Positions 1 through 7,758 of a stretch of DNA of 43,928 nt are shown piece after piece. Position 1 is the first letter of the stretch. Every line of letters starts with the position of its first letter. The notes under the pieces were generated by a model. The model had not been told where the DNA came from and did not search any database. It was given only the letters and a program-made list of their open reading frames with translations. The DNA comes from Steroidobacteraceae bacterium. Its GTDB lineage: Bacteria > Pseudomonadota > Gammaproteobacteria > Steroidobacterales > Steroidobacteraceae. The position numbers and the translations under genes are program-made. The DNA is taken from positions 1 through 43,928 of the forward strand of contig JAFMJH010000015.1 in the NCBI GenBank assembly GCA_017853555.1. The letters run 5' to 3'.

Positions 1-468
1 GACGGCACCGGGCGACGCCGCGGTCGGCGCGACGCGATCGGCGACGAAGCCGGCATCCTGCGGCGCGACGCGCACCAAAGAAATCGCCACGAACGCGACT
101 GCTGCCGCCGCAGCCACGCCGCCGAGCGGCCAGGCCCAGCGCGCCCACGCCGCCGCGCCCGCGGCACGCGTCGCACCGTCGGAGACGGACCGCACGCCCG
201 GCGAAGCATCACCCGCCGCCTCGCCCGCTCCGGCATCGATCGCGGCCGCCACGCGCGCCGCAAGATCCGCCACGGGCCTGCCGGCCAGCGTCTGGCGCAC
301 CGGCAAAGGCTCATCGCGCAACACCGCACCGATCAGCGCATACGATGCCCAGCGGCGCCGCAGTTGCTCATCGCGCGACAAGCGCCGCGCGAGCAATTCG
401 CATTCGGCCGCCGGCAGTTCGCCGTCGAACATCGCCGAGAGCTGGCTGTCGAGTTTGTCGTCGTTCAT
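1..468 (-). CDS. rseA: Anti-sigma-E factor RseA (partial; C-terminus beyond the window)
   Basis: This gene encodes the membrane anti-sigma factor that holds sigma-E inactive until it is proteolysed. The first 156 residues are visible. It opens with MNDDKLDSQLSAMFDGELP, typical of the RseA N-terminal domain, which begins with a short acidic stretch and an FDGEL-like motif. An Ala/Val-rich hydrophobic segment near residues 112-136 fits the single inner-membrane helix, and the rest would be periplasmic. The ATG lies 10 bases after the rpoE stop, so the two genes are co-transcribed. RseP, encoded at 34247-35617, is the expected intramembrane protease for this protein. The periplasmic domain is cut by the window edge and cannot be judged. 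rseB and mucD/degP, often next, would lie outside. Confidence 0.9.
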   Translation of the reverse strand, partial: MNDDKLDSQLSAMFDGELPAAECELLARRLSRDEQLRRRWASYALIGAVLRDEPLPVRQTLAGRPVADLAARVAAAIDAGAGEAAGDASPGVRSVSDGATRAAGAAAWARWAWPLGGVAAAAAVAFVAISLVRVAPQDAGFVADRVAPTAASPGAV

Positions 469-478
469 CGTTCCGACC

Positions 479-1087
479 TCATCCCAATACTTCGCTGCGT
501 CCGAGGCCACCCTCGAACACCTCGCGCAAACGCGCATCGATCGCCTCGCGGGCACGGAAGATGCGCGAACGCACCGTGCCGACCGGACAGTCCATCGAGG
601 CGGCGATCTCCTCGTACGACAGACCCTCGAGTTCGCGCAGCACGATGGCGGTGCGCAAATCTTCGGGAAGTTTTTCCATCGCGGCATTCACGGTGCTGCG
701 GATTTCTTCGGTGAGCACCAACGCTTCGGGGGTTGCGGTGTCTTTCATACGTGCCTGTAACTCGCGTGATTCTTCGCCTTCGGGGCGATCGAGCTCGAAT
801 TCGAGCGGACTGCGTGCGCGTGCGGCGAGCGAGTTCTTGGCCGTGTTGATCGCGATGCGATAGAGCCAGGTGTAGAACGCGCTGTCACCGCGAAATCTCG
901 GCAACGCACGGTAGGCTTTGATGAACGCCTCCTGCGCGATGTCTTCGGCTTCGGCGGGGTTGCGCACGTAGCGCTGCACGAGCTTGACGACCTTGTGTTG
1001 GTATTTGACGACGAGCGCATTGAACGCACCCGTGTCACCACGTTGCGCGCGCTGTACCAGACTGAGATCGGTTTCCTCGACGCTCAT
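479..1087 (-). CDS. rpoE: RNA polymerase sigma-E factor (RpoE/AlgU)
   Basis: This is the extracytoplasmic-function sigma factor for envelope stress (202 aa). Region 2 spans about residues 20-90 and contains the near-invariant stretches YQHKV, QEAFIKAYRAL and GDSAFYTWLYRIA. Region 4 spans about 135-185 and contains LPEDLR, LSYEEIA and CPVGTVRSRIFRAREAI. Both are very close to E. coli RpoE, which the length also matches. I chose the ATG at 1087. An in-frame ATG at 1141 lies inside the -10 of the predicted promoter, and residues before MSVEETD have no family similarity. A GGAGG lies about 12 bases upstream. rseA follows directly. The sigma-E promoter upstream suggests autoregulation. Confidence 0.97.
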   Translation of the reverse strand: MSVEETDLSLVQRAQRGDTGAFNALVVKYQHKVVKLVQRYVRNPAEAEDIAQEAFIKAYRALPRFRGDSAFYTWLYRIAINTAKNSLAARARSPLEFELDRPEGEESRELQARMKDTATPEALVLTEEIRSTVNAAMEKLPEDLRTAIVLRELEGLSYEEIAASMDCPVGTVRSRIFRAREAIDARLREVFEGGLGRSEVLG

Positions 1088-1140
1088 GAGCGACGTTCGC
1101 CTCCAAGGCGTCCCTGCTGCCATGCCGATGACGCTGCCCA

Positions 1141-1168
1141 TGAGAGCCGCGCCCGCGCAAAAAGTTCC
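1141..1168 (-). promoter_or_regulatory. Predicted sigma-E promoter of rpoE-rseA
   Basis: Read on the minus strand, GGAACTT (1168-1162) is followed by exactly 16 bases and then TCTCA (1145-1141). The known sigma-E consensus is GGAACTT, a 15-16 base spacer, then TCAAA or TCTGA. Transcription would start near 1134, giving a leader of about 47 bases before the rpoE ATG at 1087. E. coli rpoE has an autoregulated sigma-E promoter in the equivalent place. The element is seen directly; activity is inferred. Confidence 0.75.
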
Positions 1169-1183
1169 CTGCGGGGGCAGTCT

Positions 1184-1205
1184 AACCCCGGCGCCTGCCG
1201 GGTTT
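1184..1205 (-). terminator. Possible terminator after the sdh cluster
   Basis: A GC hairpin lies just downstream of the ygfX stop. Its stem is CCCGGC/GCCGGG (1202-1197 with 1192-1187) with a 4-base loop, and two A-T pairs extend it around one bulged base. The following minus-strand sequence, TTAGAC, is a poor U-tract. It could end sdh transcription before the rpoE promoter, but termination efficiency is doubtful. Confidence 0.35.
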
Positions 1206-1210
1206 GCGTG

Positions 1211-1501
1211 CTATGCCGGACGCGCCCGGTCGGCGCGCAACGACACCCCGAGGGCGGCCGCGACGTCGCGCGGCAGCCGGCGGCGGGCAATCCACAGCCA
1301 GTGCACCTGCCCCGCCGCGCGCAGCGCAAGCCACCACCCCGTGCCCGGGAACTCGAGCCGCGCGTGCCAACGCGCCGGCGCCTCGTGCGCGCCCTGTTGC
1401 AGCCACCAGCTGCCATCGGCGCGATGTACCAGGGCATCCGCCGTCGACAACCCCGCGATCACCCGAAGTCTGCGCCAGAGGGGATGGGTCGGAACGAACA
1501 A
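1211..1501 (-). CDS. Short YgfX/CptA-like protein
   Basis: The predicted protein (about 96 aa from a TTG at 1501) resembles the C-terminal half of YgfX (DUF1434; sometimes CptA). It has an RRLRVIAGL-like start, a DGSWWL motif, a WHARLEF segment and an RLPRDVAAALGVSLR-like end. YgfX usually follows sdhE, as here: the sdhE stop is 13 bases upstream. E. coli YgfX is about 135 aa and begins with two membrane helices. Those are missing, because upstream in-frame sequence only shadows sdhE. The start is uncertain; no convincing ribosome binding site was seen, and a CTG at 1513 is an alternative. It is either a minimal soluble relative or a decaying gene. Family assignment rests on position plus motifs. 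Confidence 0.5.
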   Translation of the reverse strand: MFVPTHPLWRRLRVIAGLSTADALVHRADGSWWLQQGAHEAPARWHARLEFPGTGWWLALRAAGQVHWLWIARRRLPRDVAAALGVSLRADRARPA

Positions 1502-1514
1502 GGGGACACGCAGC

Positions 1515-1757
1515 TCAGGCGCGCAAGCGGGCGACGATACGCGCGAATTCGGGGTCGGCGACGGGTTCACCGGCCAACAGGTAACGCGCGAGCTCGGGGT
1601 CCTGCAAGTCGAGCATCCGTTCGAATGCCGCAATTTCGCCCGCATCGGCCGAGGGCGCATGGCGCGCGAGCCAGCGTTCGAGCAGCACGTCGAGTTCTTT
1701 CATGCCGCGCCGGCAGCGCCAGCGCAGTCGCCCGAGCTCCGAGGGCGCAATCCCCAC
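1515..1757 (-). CDS. sdhE: Succinate dehydrogenase flavinylation factor SdhE
   Basis: This 80-aa protein belongs to the SdhE/SDHAF2 (YgfY) family, which promotes covalent attachment of FAD to SdhA. The hallmark RGMKE motif is at residues 17-21, within WRCRRGMKELD. A helical segment with DLQDPELARYLLAGEP matches the family's five-helix fold. The GTG at 1757 fits the family length; a longer frame reaches 1850 but only overlaps sdhB. A GAG-rich patch precedes the start. It begins 8 bases after the sdhB stop and so is probably co-expressed with its client. E. coli instead has sdhE beside ygfZ and away from sdh; here ygfZ is also close, at 5408. Confidence 0.93.
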   Translation of the reverse strand: MGIAPSELGRLRWRCRRGMKELDVLLERWLARHAPSADAGEIAAFERMLDLQDPELARYLLAGEPVADPEFARIVARLRA

Positions 1758-1765
1758 GGCGCCGC

Positions 1766-2551
1766 TCAGTGCTGGCGCTCGGCCATCATCTTCTTGATGT
1801 CGGCGATCGCCTTGGCGGGGTTCAGATCCTTCGGGCAGGCCTCGGTGCAATTCATGATCGTGTGGCAGCGATACAGCCGGAACGGATCTTCGAGCGCATC
1901 GAGTCGCTCACCCGTCGCATCGTCGCGACTGTCGATGATCCAGCGATATGCGGCGAGCAACGCCGCAGGACCGAGATATCGGTCGCCGTTCCACCAGTAG
2001 CTCGGGCACGAGGTCGAGCAGCAGGCGCACAGAATGCACGCCGAGGGACGATCGATCTTCTCCTGCTCGGCGGGCGATTGCAGACGCTCGCGATCCGGCG
2101 GCGCCGGCGTGCGCGACTGCAGCCACGGCTTGATCGACGCGTACTGCGCGTAGAACTGCGTGAGATCCGGCACGAGATCCTTGACCACCGGCATGTGCGG
2201 CAAAGGATTGATGCGCACCTCGCCGCTGATCTCCTTGGAACTTTTGATGCACGCGAGCGTGTTCGTGCCGTCGATGTTCATCGCGCAACTGCCGCAGATG
2301 CCCTCGCGGCAGGAGCGGCGGAAGGTCAGCGTCGGATCGATTTCGTTCTTGATCTTGATCAGCGCATCGAGAACCATCGGGCCGCAGGCATCCATGTCGA
2401 CTTCATAGGTGTCGACGCGCGGATTCTCTTCGCCGTGCGGATCGTAGCGATAGATTTTGAAGGTGCGTACGTGCTTCGCACCGGCGGGCGCTTTGAACAC
2501 CTTGCCCTGCGAATTGACGCGCGAGTTTGCGGGAAGTCTGAATTCGGCCAT
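1766..2551 (-). CDS. sdhB: Succinate dehydrogenase iron-sulfur subunit
   Basis: This 261-aa subunit passes electrons from the SdhA flavin to ubiquinone in complex II at the inner membrane. The N-terminal ferredoxin domain has the [2Fe-2S] ligands C81, C86, C89 and C101 in [10 protein letters not shown]. The C-terminal domain carries C172, C175, C178 and C239 for [4Fe-4S] and C182, C229 and C235 for [3Fe-4S]. All ligands are present. It starts with an ATG 19 bases after the sdhA stop and is followed by sdhE. The first 25 residues form a somewhat longer N-terminus than in E. coli SdhB, resembling the alphaproteobacterial/mitochondrial layout. Confidence 0.97.
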   Translation of the reverse strand: MAEFRLPANSRVNSQGKVFKAPAGAKHVRTFKIYRYDPHGEENPRVDTYEVDMDACGPMVLDALIKIKNEIDPTLTFRRSCREGICGSCAMNIDGTNTLACIKSSKEISGEVRINPLPHMPVVKDLVPDLTQFYAQYASIKPWLQSRTPAPPDRERLQSPAEQEKIDRPSACILCACCSTSCPSYWWNGDRYLGPAALLAAYRWIIDSRDDATGERLDALEDPFRLYRCHTIMNCTEACPKDLNPAKAIADIKKMMAERQH

Positions 2552-2570
2552 GACTGCTCGTGCCTCGGGA

Positions 2571-4355
2571 TCAGTAGGTGCGGGCCTTGGGAGGCACCGG
2601 CTCGACTTCGTTGGTCAGCGTGTTCAAGTGCACCGGACGGTAGTCGATGCGTGTCTTGCCCTGCTCGTCGACCCAGATGAGCGTGTGCTTCATCCACTCG
2701 ACGTCGTTGCGATCCTTGAAATCCTCGCGCGCGTGCGCACCGCGGCTTTCCTTGCGATTTTCGGCCGAGCGGATCGTCGCCACCGCCTGCCCGAGCAGGT
2801 TGTCGAGTTCCAGCGTCTCGACGAGATCGGTGTTCCAGACGAGGCCGCGATCGGTCGTGCCGACGTCGGCGAACGAATCGACGGTCTTGGCAATGCGCTC
2901 GCAACCTTCCTGCAGCGACGCGCCGGTGCGGAACACGGCGGCATCGGTCTGCATGATCTTCTGCATTTCGAGGCGGATCTGCGCGGTCGGGCGCGAGCCC
3001 TTGGCGTTGCGGAAACGATCGAGCCGCGAGACCGCGAAATCACCGGCATCTTTGGCGAGCGGACGATGCGACTGGCTCGGCTTGACGATGGTCGCCGCAT
3101 GCCGCGACGCTTCGCGGCCGAAGATCACGAGATCGAGCAAGGAGTTCGAACCGAGACGGTTCGCACCGTGCACCGACACGCAGGCCGCCTCGCCCACCGC
3201 CATCAGGCCCGGCACCACGCTGTCGGGGTTGCCGTTGCGCAGCGTGACGACTTCGCCGTGCACGTTGCAGGGAATTCCGCCCATGTTGTAGTGCACGGTC
3301 GGCAGCACGGGGATCGGTTCTTTGGTGACGTCCACGCCGGCGAAGATGCGCGCCGTCTCGGCGATGCCCGGCAACCGCTGATGGATGACTTCGGCGCCGA
3401 GATGTTCGAGATGCAGGTGGATGTGGTCGTTTTCTTTGCCGACGCCGCGTCCTTCGCGGATCTCGATGGTCATCGAGCGCGAAACGACGTCACGCGAGGC
3501 GAGATCCTTCGCGTTCGGCGCATAGCGCTCCATGAAACGCTCGCCGCGCGAGTTGGTGAGATAGCCGCCCTCGCCGCGCGAACCTTCGGTGATGAGACAG
3601 CCGGAACCGTAGATGCCCGTCGGATGGAATTGCACGAATTCCATGTCCTGCAAGGGCAAACCCGCGCGCAGCGCCATGCCGCCACCGTCGCCGGTGCAGG
3701 TGTGCGCGGACGTGCAAGAGAAATAAGCGCGACCGTAGCCGCCGGTGGCGAGGATCACGAGGTGCGCGCGGAAGCGATGCAGCGTGCCTTCGGCGAGGTT
3801 CAAGGCGACGACGCCGCGGCACTCGCCGTTTTCCATGATGAGATCGATGGCGAAGTATTCGACGAAGAATTCCGCCTCGTTCTTGATCGACTGCTGATAG
3901 AGCGTGTGCAGCATCGCGTGACCGGTGCGATCGGCCGCCGCACAGGTACGCTGCGCGATGCCCTTGCCGTACTGCGTCGTCATGCCGCCGAAGGGGCGCT
4001 GATAAATGCGGCCGTCGGCGGTACGCGAGAACGGCACGCCGTAGTGCTCGAGCTCGATGACCGCGGCAGGCGCCTCCTTGCACATGAACTCGATGGCGTC
4101 CTGGTCGCCCAGCCAATCCGAACCTTTGATGGTGTCGTAGAAGTGGTAGCGCCAGTCGTCCTCGCCCATGTTGCCGAGCGCCGCGGAGATGCCGCCTTGC
4201 GCCGCGACCGTGTGGCTGCGGGTGGGGAATACTTTGGTGATGCACGCCGTGGTGAGGCCCGCTTCGGCGAGGCCCAGGGTCGCGCGCAAACCGGCGCCAC
4301 CGGCGCCGACCACGACGACGTCGTACGTGTGATCGATGAATTTGTACTCGGACAT
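2571..4355 (-). CDS. sdhA: Succinate dehydrogenase flavoprotein subunit
   Basis: This catalytic subunit (594 aa) oxidises succinate to fumarate in the citric acid cycle. The dinucleotide-binding motif [11 protein letters not shown] is near residues 14-24. H48 in [10 protein letters not shown] is the expected site of covalent FAD attachment. The [11 protein letters not shown] and RGEGG stretches match the substrate and capping domains. I chose the ATG at 4355 because [19 protein letters not shown] is the canonical N-terminus; the same frame stays open to 4751 without similarity. The start overlaps the sdhD stop by one base (TGATG), indicating translational coupling. Two flavinylation helpers, SdhE and SdhAF4, are in the same cluster. 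Confidence 0.98.
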   Translation of the reverse strand: MSEYKFIDHTYDVVVVGAGGAGLRATLGLAEAGLTTACITKVFPTRSHTVAAQGGISAALGNMGEDDWRYHFYDTIKGSDWLGDQDAIEFMCKEAPAAVIELEHYGVPFSRTADGRIYQRPFGGMTTQYGKGIAQRTCAAADRTGHAMLHTLYQQSIKNEAEFFVEYFAIDLIMENGECRGVVALNLAEGTLHRFRAHLVILATGGYGRAYFSCTSAHTCTGDGGGMALRAGLPLQDMEFVQFHPTGIYGSGCLITEGSRGEGGYLTNSRGERFMERYAPNAKDLASRDVVSRSMTIEIREGRGVGKENDHIHLHLEHLGAEVIHQRLPGIAETARIFAGVDVTKEPIPVLPTVHYNMGGIPCNVHGEVVTLRNGNPDSVVPGLMAVGEAACVSVHGANRLGSNSLLDLVIFGREASRHAATIVKPSQSHRPLAKDAGDFAVSRLDRFRNAKGSRPTAQIRLEMQKIMQTDAAVFRTGASLQEGCERIAKTVDSFADVGTTDRGLVWNTDLVETLELDNLLGQAVATIRSAENRKESRGAHAREDFKDRNDVEWMKHTLIWVDEQGKTRIDYRPVHLNTLTNEVEPVPPKARTY

Positions 4356-4744
4356 CAGAACGATCCCGTGGTGAAGGCGATGCGCAGCACGGCATAAGTA
4401 CCGGCGACGGCGACGATCGCATGCAGGAAATTGGCGGCGAGCAGCGCGGCGAGCTTCACGCTCTTGACGTGCACGTAGTCTTCGATGACCACTTGCACGC
4501 CGAGCGCCGAATGCGCCGCGAGCGACCATACGAGCAGCAACAGGAACACGGGCGTCCAGCCCGAGCCGATCCACAAACTCACGGTCGCGAGCTCGAAGTC
4601 GCCCAAATTCAGCAAATCCCGGATGAACCACAGCGTCAGCGGCACGAGCGCCACCGCCGTCACGCGCTGCAACCACCAATGCGACACGCCGTCCTTCGCC
4701 GCACCGCGCCCCAATACTTTGCCGAGCGGACTGCGCAGGCTCAC
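4355..4744 (-). CDS. sdhD: Succinate dehydrogenase membrane anchor subunit SdhD
   Basis: This hydrophobic subunit (129 aa) helps bind heme b and ubiquinone in complex II. Three membrane helices are visible, around residues 28-47, 63-85 and 100-122. H78 in the second helix is the likely heme ligand. The D89-Y90 pair corresponds to the quinone-site Asp-Tyr of E. coli SdhD. The N-terminal [12 protein letters not shown] stretch is typical. It starts at GTG 4744, which overlaps the sdhC stop as GTGA. A longer frame to 4915 runs antiparallel to nothing but reads through sdhC and is not used. Confidence 0.93.
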   Translation of the reverse strand: MSLRSPLGKVLGRGAAKDGVSHWWLQRVTAVALVPLTLWFIRDLLNLGDFELATVSLWIGSGWTPVFLLLLVWSLAAHSALGVQVVIEDYVHVKSVKLAALLAANFLHAIVAVAGTYAVLRIAFTTGSF

Positions 4745-5127
4745 GACGCACCTCCGACGAACGCGGCGTAGAGGATCACGACGGCGATCACCACCGCGGC
4801 GGCGATCATCACGCGCGCACTGCGACGCGCTTCGGCACGCTCGAGACCGCGACCGAGATCCCAGTTCAAGTGACGGATGCCGTTGCAGAGGTGATAGGAA
4901 AACGCGAGCACCCAACCGGCGATCAACAGCTTCACCACGCCGCTCGAGAGCAGCTCGAGCGCCCGCTCATAGGCGACCGGACCGTCAGCCGCGGCCATCA
5001 ACCAATAGACGAGCAGCAACAAGCCGACCGCGAGTACCACGCCGGTGATGCGGTGCAGGATGGAAGTGGCCATCGTGTACATGAAGCGGTACACGCCGAG
5101 GTGCGGTGATAAGGGGCGTTCGCGCAT
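4741..5127 (-). CDS. sdhC: Succinate dehydrogenase cytochrome b556 subunit SdhC
   Basis: This is the larger-anchor partner (128 aa) of complex II. The [12 protein letters not shown]-terminus and SILHRITG signature (residues 22-29) are diagnostic; Ser22 or nearby residues and Arg26 line the quinone site. H79 in the SYHL motif is the expected heme b ligand, followed by GIRHLNWD. Three hydrophobic helices are evident. The ATG at 5127 gives the usual length. It follows the small sdhAF4 gene by 25 bases and overlaps sdhD by four bases. Confidence 0.96.
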   Translation of the reverse strand: MRERPLSPHLGVYRFMYTMATSILHRITGVVLAVGLLLLVYWLMAAADGPVAYERALELLSSGVVKLLIAGWVLAFSYHLCNGIRHLNWDLGRGLERAEARRSARVMIAAAVVIAVVILYAAFVGGAS

Positions 5128-5152
5128 CGATGGATACTCCGTGCAAACCAAA

Positions 5153-5356
5153 TCAGAAATCGACGCAACGACCCTTCTTTTCCCAATCGCCATAGCGCGT
5201 CGGCTCGGGACCCTCGGGGCCGCCGAACTCGCGAGGACGCTCTGCTGCGGGAAGCTCGCCCGGAACGGTCTGTTCGGACGAAACGGGCACGTTTGAAGAA
5301 GGCACGGCGACGGCTGCTGACGCGGGCCGCCCCACCCCCTGGGGATCGTTCTGCAT
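5153..5356 (-). CDS. SdhAF4-like (DUF1674) succinate dehydrogenase assembly factor
   Basis: This small protein (67 aa) ends with the DUF1674/SDHAF4 signature: FGGPEGPEPTRYGDWEKKG followed by a terminal D-F. In mitochondria and alphaproteobacteria, SDHAF4 binds flavinylated SdhA and protects it until it joins SdhB. The N-terminal half is low-complexity and probably disordered. It is the first gene of the sdh cluster, which strongly supports the function. ATG 5356 is the only sensible start for this length. A GC-rich open frame continues far upstream to 6112 but is antisense to ygfZ and has no similarity. Short and easily missed. Confidence 0.88.
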   Translation of the reverse strand: MQNDPQGVGRPASAAVAVPSSNVPVSSEQTVPGELPAAERPREFGGPEGPEPTRYGDWEKKGRCVDF

Positions 5357-5365
5357 CGGAGGTGA

Positions 5366-5378
5366 ATTCTGCCAGAAT
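5366..5378. promoter_or_regulatory. Perfect 13-base palindrome between sdhAF4 and ygfZ
   Basis: ATTCTG-C-CAGAAT is a perfect inverted repeat around a central base. It lies in the 51-base gap between the divergent sdhAF4-sdh cluster and ygfZ, 10 bases upstream of the sdhAF4 start. It could be an operator for a dimeric regulator of either or both units. CAGAAT could also serve as a weak -10. The repeat is certain; the role is conjecture. Confidence 0.35.
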
Positions 5379-5407
5379 CGTCGCTTCGCAGCCACAGGAA
5401 GGCCGCC

Positions 5408-6256
5408 TTGACACTCATCGACGCCGTTCCCGTCGCCACGGGCGTGCTGGCCGTCCGCGGCAGCGACGCCCGCAAGTTCTTGCACGGCCAGTTGTCGCAA
5501 GACGTGCTCGGACTCGCGACCGACCGCGTCGCGCTCGCCGGACTGCACAACGCCCAAGGCCGGGTGCTCGCCGTGCTGCAGCTTGTGCCGCTCGACGAGA
5601 CCGACCTGCTGCTGCTGTTGCCGCGCGAGCTCGTCGTGCCGGTGCGCGACGTGCTCGCCAAGTTCGTGCTGCGCGCGAAAGTACGCCTGGGCGACGAAAG
5701 CGAGGCTTGGGCGCTCGCGGGTGTCTGGCCCGAGGCCAACCACCCTATCGACGCCGCGGGTGTCGGCCACTTGCAGAGCGAAGGCGAGCTGCGCACTTGG
5801 CAGCACGCGGCGGACGGCCGGCGTCTGCAACTGCGCCCGAGCACGCCCGACGAGACGCCCGTCACGCACACCGCGCGCGCCTGGCGCGCCGCCGACATCG
5901 CGGCGGGTCTGCCGACGGTGACGGCAGCGACGAGCGGCGCATTCGTCGCGCAGATGCTGAACCTCGATCTGCTCGAGGGCATCTCGTTCAAGAAAGGCTG
6001 TTACACGGGGCAGGAAGTGATCGCGCGCGCGCATTATCGCGGGCGGGTCAAACGCCGCTTGCAACGCTTCGTCACGCAGGCCCCTGCGAGTCTGCAGGCC
6101 GGTGACACGCATGTGTTGCCCGACGGACGCTCCTGCGACGTGGTCACCGCCATCGAGCGCGACGACGGGCGTTGCGAATTCCTCGCGGTGACGACGTACG
6201 ACACGAATGCGCCGCAGGCCGGCGCGCTGCCGCTGCCCTACGCGTTGCCGGCTTGA
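5408..6256 (+). CDS. ygfZ: Folate-binding protein YgfZ (Fe-S cluster assembly/repair)
   Basis: This folate-dependent protein (282 aa) of the GcvT-like fold (IBA57 family) supports maturation or repair of certain [4Fe-4S] enzymes. The diagnostic motif KKGCYTGQEVIARAHYRG near residues 197-214 contains the conserved cysteine. The N-terminal GSDARKFLHGQLSQDV segment is also typical. The TTG at 5408 is chosen because AGGAAGG sits about 7 bases upstream and an in-frame TGA at 5363 bounds the frame. It diverges from the sdh cluster and converges with lysS, whose stop is 5 bases away. Its nearness to Fe-S enzyme SdhB and to sdhE fits the E. coli association of ygfZ with sdhE-ygfX. Confidence 0.94.
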   Translation: MTLIDAVPVATGVLAVRGSDARKFLHGQLSQDVLGLATDRVALAGLHNAQGRVLAVLQLVPLDETDLLLLLPRELVVPVRDVLAKFVLRAKVRLGDESEAWALAGVWPEANHPIDAAGVGHLQSEGELRTWQHAADGRRLQLRPSTPDETPVTHTARAWRAADIAAGLPTVTAATSGAFVAQMLNLDLLEGISFKKGCYTGQEVIARAHYRGRVKRRLQRFVTQAPASLQAGDTHVLPDGRSCDVVTAIERDDGRCEFLAVTTYDTNAPQAGALPLPYALPA

Positions 6257-6261
6257 CGCCG

Positions 6262-7758
6262 TCAGTCGACTTCGCGACGCATCTGCGGAAACAGCAGCAC
6301 GTCACGAATCGAGGCGGAGTCGGTGAGGAACATCACGAGTCGATCGATGCCGACGCCGAGCCCCGCTGTCGGCGGCATGCCGTACTCGAGCGCGCGCACG
6401 TAATCGGCGTCGTAGAACATCGCCTCTTCGTCGCCGGCGTCTTTGCGATCGACCTGGGCGCGAAAGCGCGCCGCCTGATCTTCGGCGTCGTTCAGCTCCG
6501 AGAAGCCGTTGGCGAGTTCGCGCCCGCCGATGAAGAACTCGAAGCGATCGGTGAGGAACGGATCGGCGTCGTTCGCGCGTGACAGCGGCGAGACCTCGGC
6601 CGGATAGGCATACACGAAGGTCGGATCGAGCAAGGTGTGCTCGCCCGTCTTCTCGAAAATCTCGATCTGCAACTTGCCTGCACCGTCACCGGGCTTGTAT
6701 GCGATGCCGAGCGCATCGCAGGCCGCGCGCAAATACGGTACGTCGCGCAGACGCGCACGCTCGAGCGTCGGATTGCATTGCAGGATCAGATCTTCGACCG
6801 TCACGCGCCGGAACGGCGTCGACAAATCGTAGTGACGCCCCTGCGACTCGAACGCGAGCGCACCGACCACGGCTTCGGCTGCGCCGCGCAGCATGCGCTC
6901 GACGAGCGCCATCAGATCTTCGTAGTCGGCGTAGGCCTGATACAGCTCGAGCATCGTGAACTCGGGATTGTGTCGCGTCGACAGTCCCTCGTTGCGGAAA
7001 TTGCGGTTGATTTCGTAGACGCGTTCGAACCCGCCGACGACCAGACGCTTCAAATAAAGCTCCGGCGCGATGCGCAGATACATTTCGACGTCGAGCGCAT
7101 TGTGATGCGTGACGAACGGCCGCGCCGCGGCGCCGCCCGGAATCGGCTGCATCATGGGCGTCTCGACTTCCATGAAACCGCTGTCGTCGAGCATGTGGCG
7201 CAGGAACGCCACGAGTCGCGTGCGCTTGCGAAACACCGCGCGGCTCTCTTCGTTCATGATCAGATCGACGTAGCGCTGGCGATAGCGTGCCTCGGTGTCG
7301 GCGAGCCCGTGCCACTTGTCGGGCAAGGGTCGCAACGATTTGACCAGCAAACGCACCACGTCCACGCGGATCGACAACTCGCCGGTCTTGGTGCGAAACA
7401 GCACGCCCTCGACGCCGAGGATGTCGCCGATGTCCCAACCTTTGAAGGCCTCGTAGGCTTCGCCGAGCGTCTCGCGCTGCAAGAATGCCTGGATCTGACC
7501 CGAGGAATCCTGCAGTTTCGCGAAACTCGCCTTGCCCATGATGCGTCGCAGCATCATGCGACCGGCGACGCGCACGCGCACCGCCTGCGCCTCGAGCGTC
7601 GCGTCGTCGACGCTGCCGTACCGCGCATGCAACTGCTCGGCGAGCACGTCGCGACGAAAATCGTTGGGGAACGCCGGCGCACCCTGCACGCGCAATTGCG
7701 CGAGTTTCGCGCGCCGCTCGGCGATCAGCTTGTTCTCGTCCTGGGGAATGTCGCTCAC
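6262..7758 (-). CDS. lysS: Lysyl-tRNA synthetase (class II)
   Basis: This enzyme (498 aa) charges tRNA-Lys with lysine. The N-terminal OB-fold anticodon domain covers about residues 55-165 ([21 protein letters not shown]). Class II motif 1 is near FMEVETPMM, motif 2 is [17 protein letters not shown], and motif 3 is [11 protein letters not shown] near the C-terminus. GTG 7758 is used: it overlaps the prfB stop (GTGA) and begins [16 protein letters not shown], a usual LysS N-terminus. prfB-lysS is a widely conserved pair, and the overlap suggests coupled translation. The class I enzyme is not seen here. Confidence 0.97.
   Translation of the reverse strand: MSDIPQDENKLIAERRAKLAQLRVQGAPAFPNDFRRDVLAEQLHARYGSVDDATLEAQAVRVRVAGRMMLRRIMGKASFAKLQDSSGQIQAFLQRETLGEAYEAFKGWDIGDILGVEGVLFRTKTGELSIRVDVVRLLVKSLRPLPDKWHGLADTEARYRQRYVDLIMNEESRAVFRKRTRLVAFLRHMLDDSGFMEVETPMMQPIPGGAAARPFVTHHNALDVEMYLRIAPELYLKRLVVGGFERVYEINRNFRNEGLSTRHNPEFTMLELYQAYADYEDLMALVERMLRGAAEAVVGALAFESQGRHYDLSTPFRRVTVEDLILQCNPTLERARLRDVPYLRAACDALGIAYKPGDGAGKLQIEIFEKTGEHTLLDPTFVYAYPAEVSPLSRANDADPFLTDRFEFFIGGRELANGFSELNDAEDQAARFRAQVDRKDAGDEEAMFYDADYVRALEYGMPPTAGLGVGIDRLVMFLTDSASIRDVLLFPQMRREVD

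Noticed and set aside
2237-2258. GGAACTT on the plus strand as another sigma-E promoter
   Set aside because: It lies inside sdhB, antisense to the gene, with no TCTGA/TCAAA-like element at 15-16 bases.
5358-5365. GGAGGTGA as a ribosome binding site for a longer ygfZ
   Set aside because: There is no ATG, GTG or TTG in the ygfZ frame at usable spacing, and an in-frame TGA lies at 5363. The TTG at 5408 has its own AGGAAGG.
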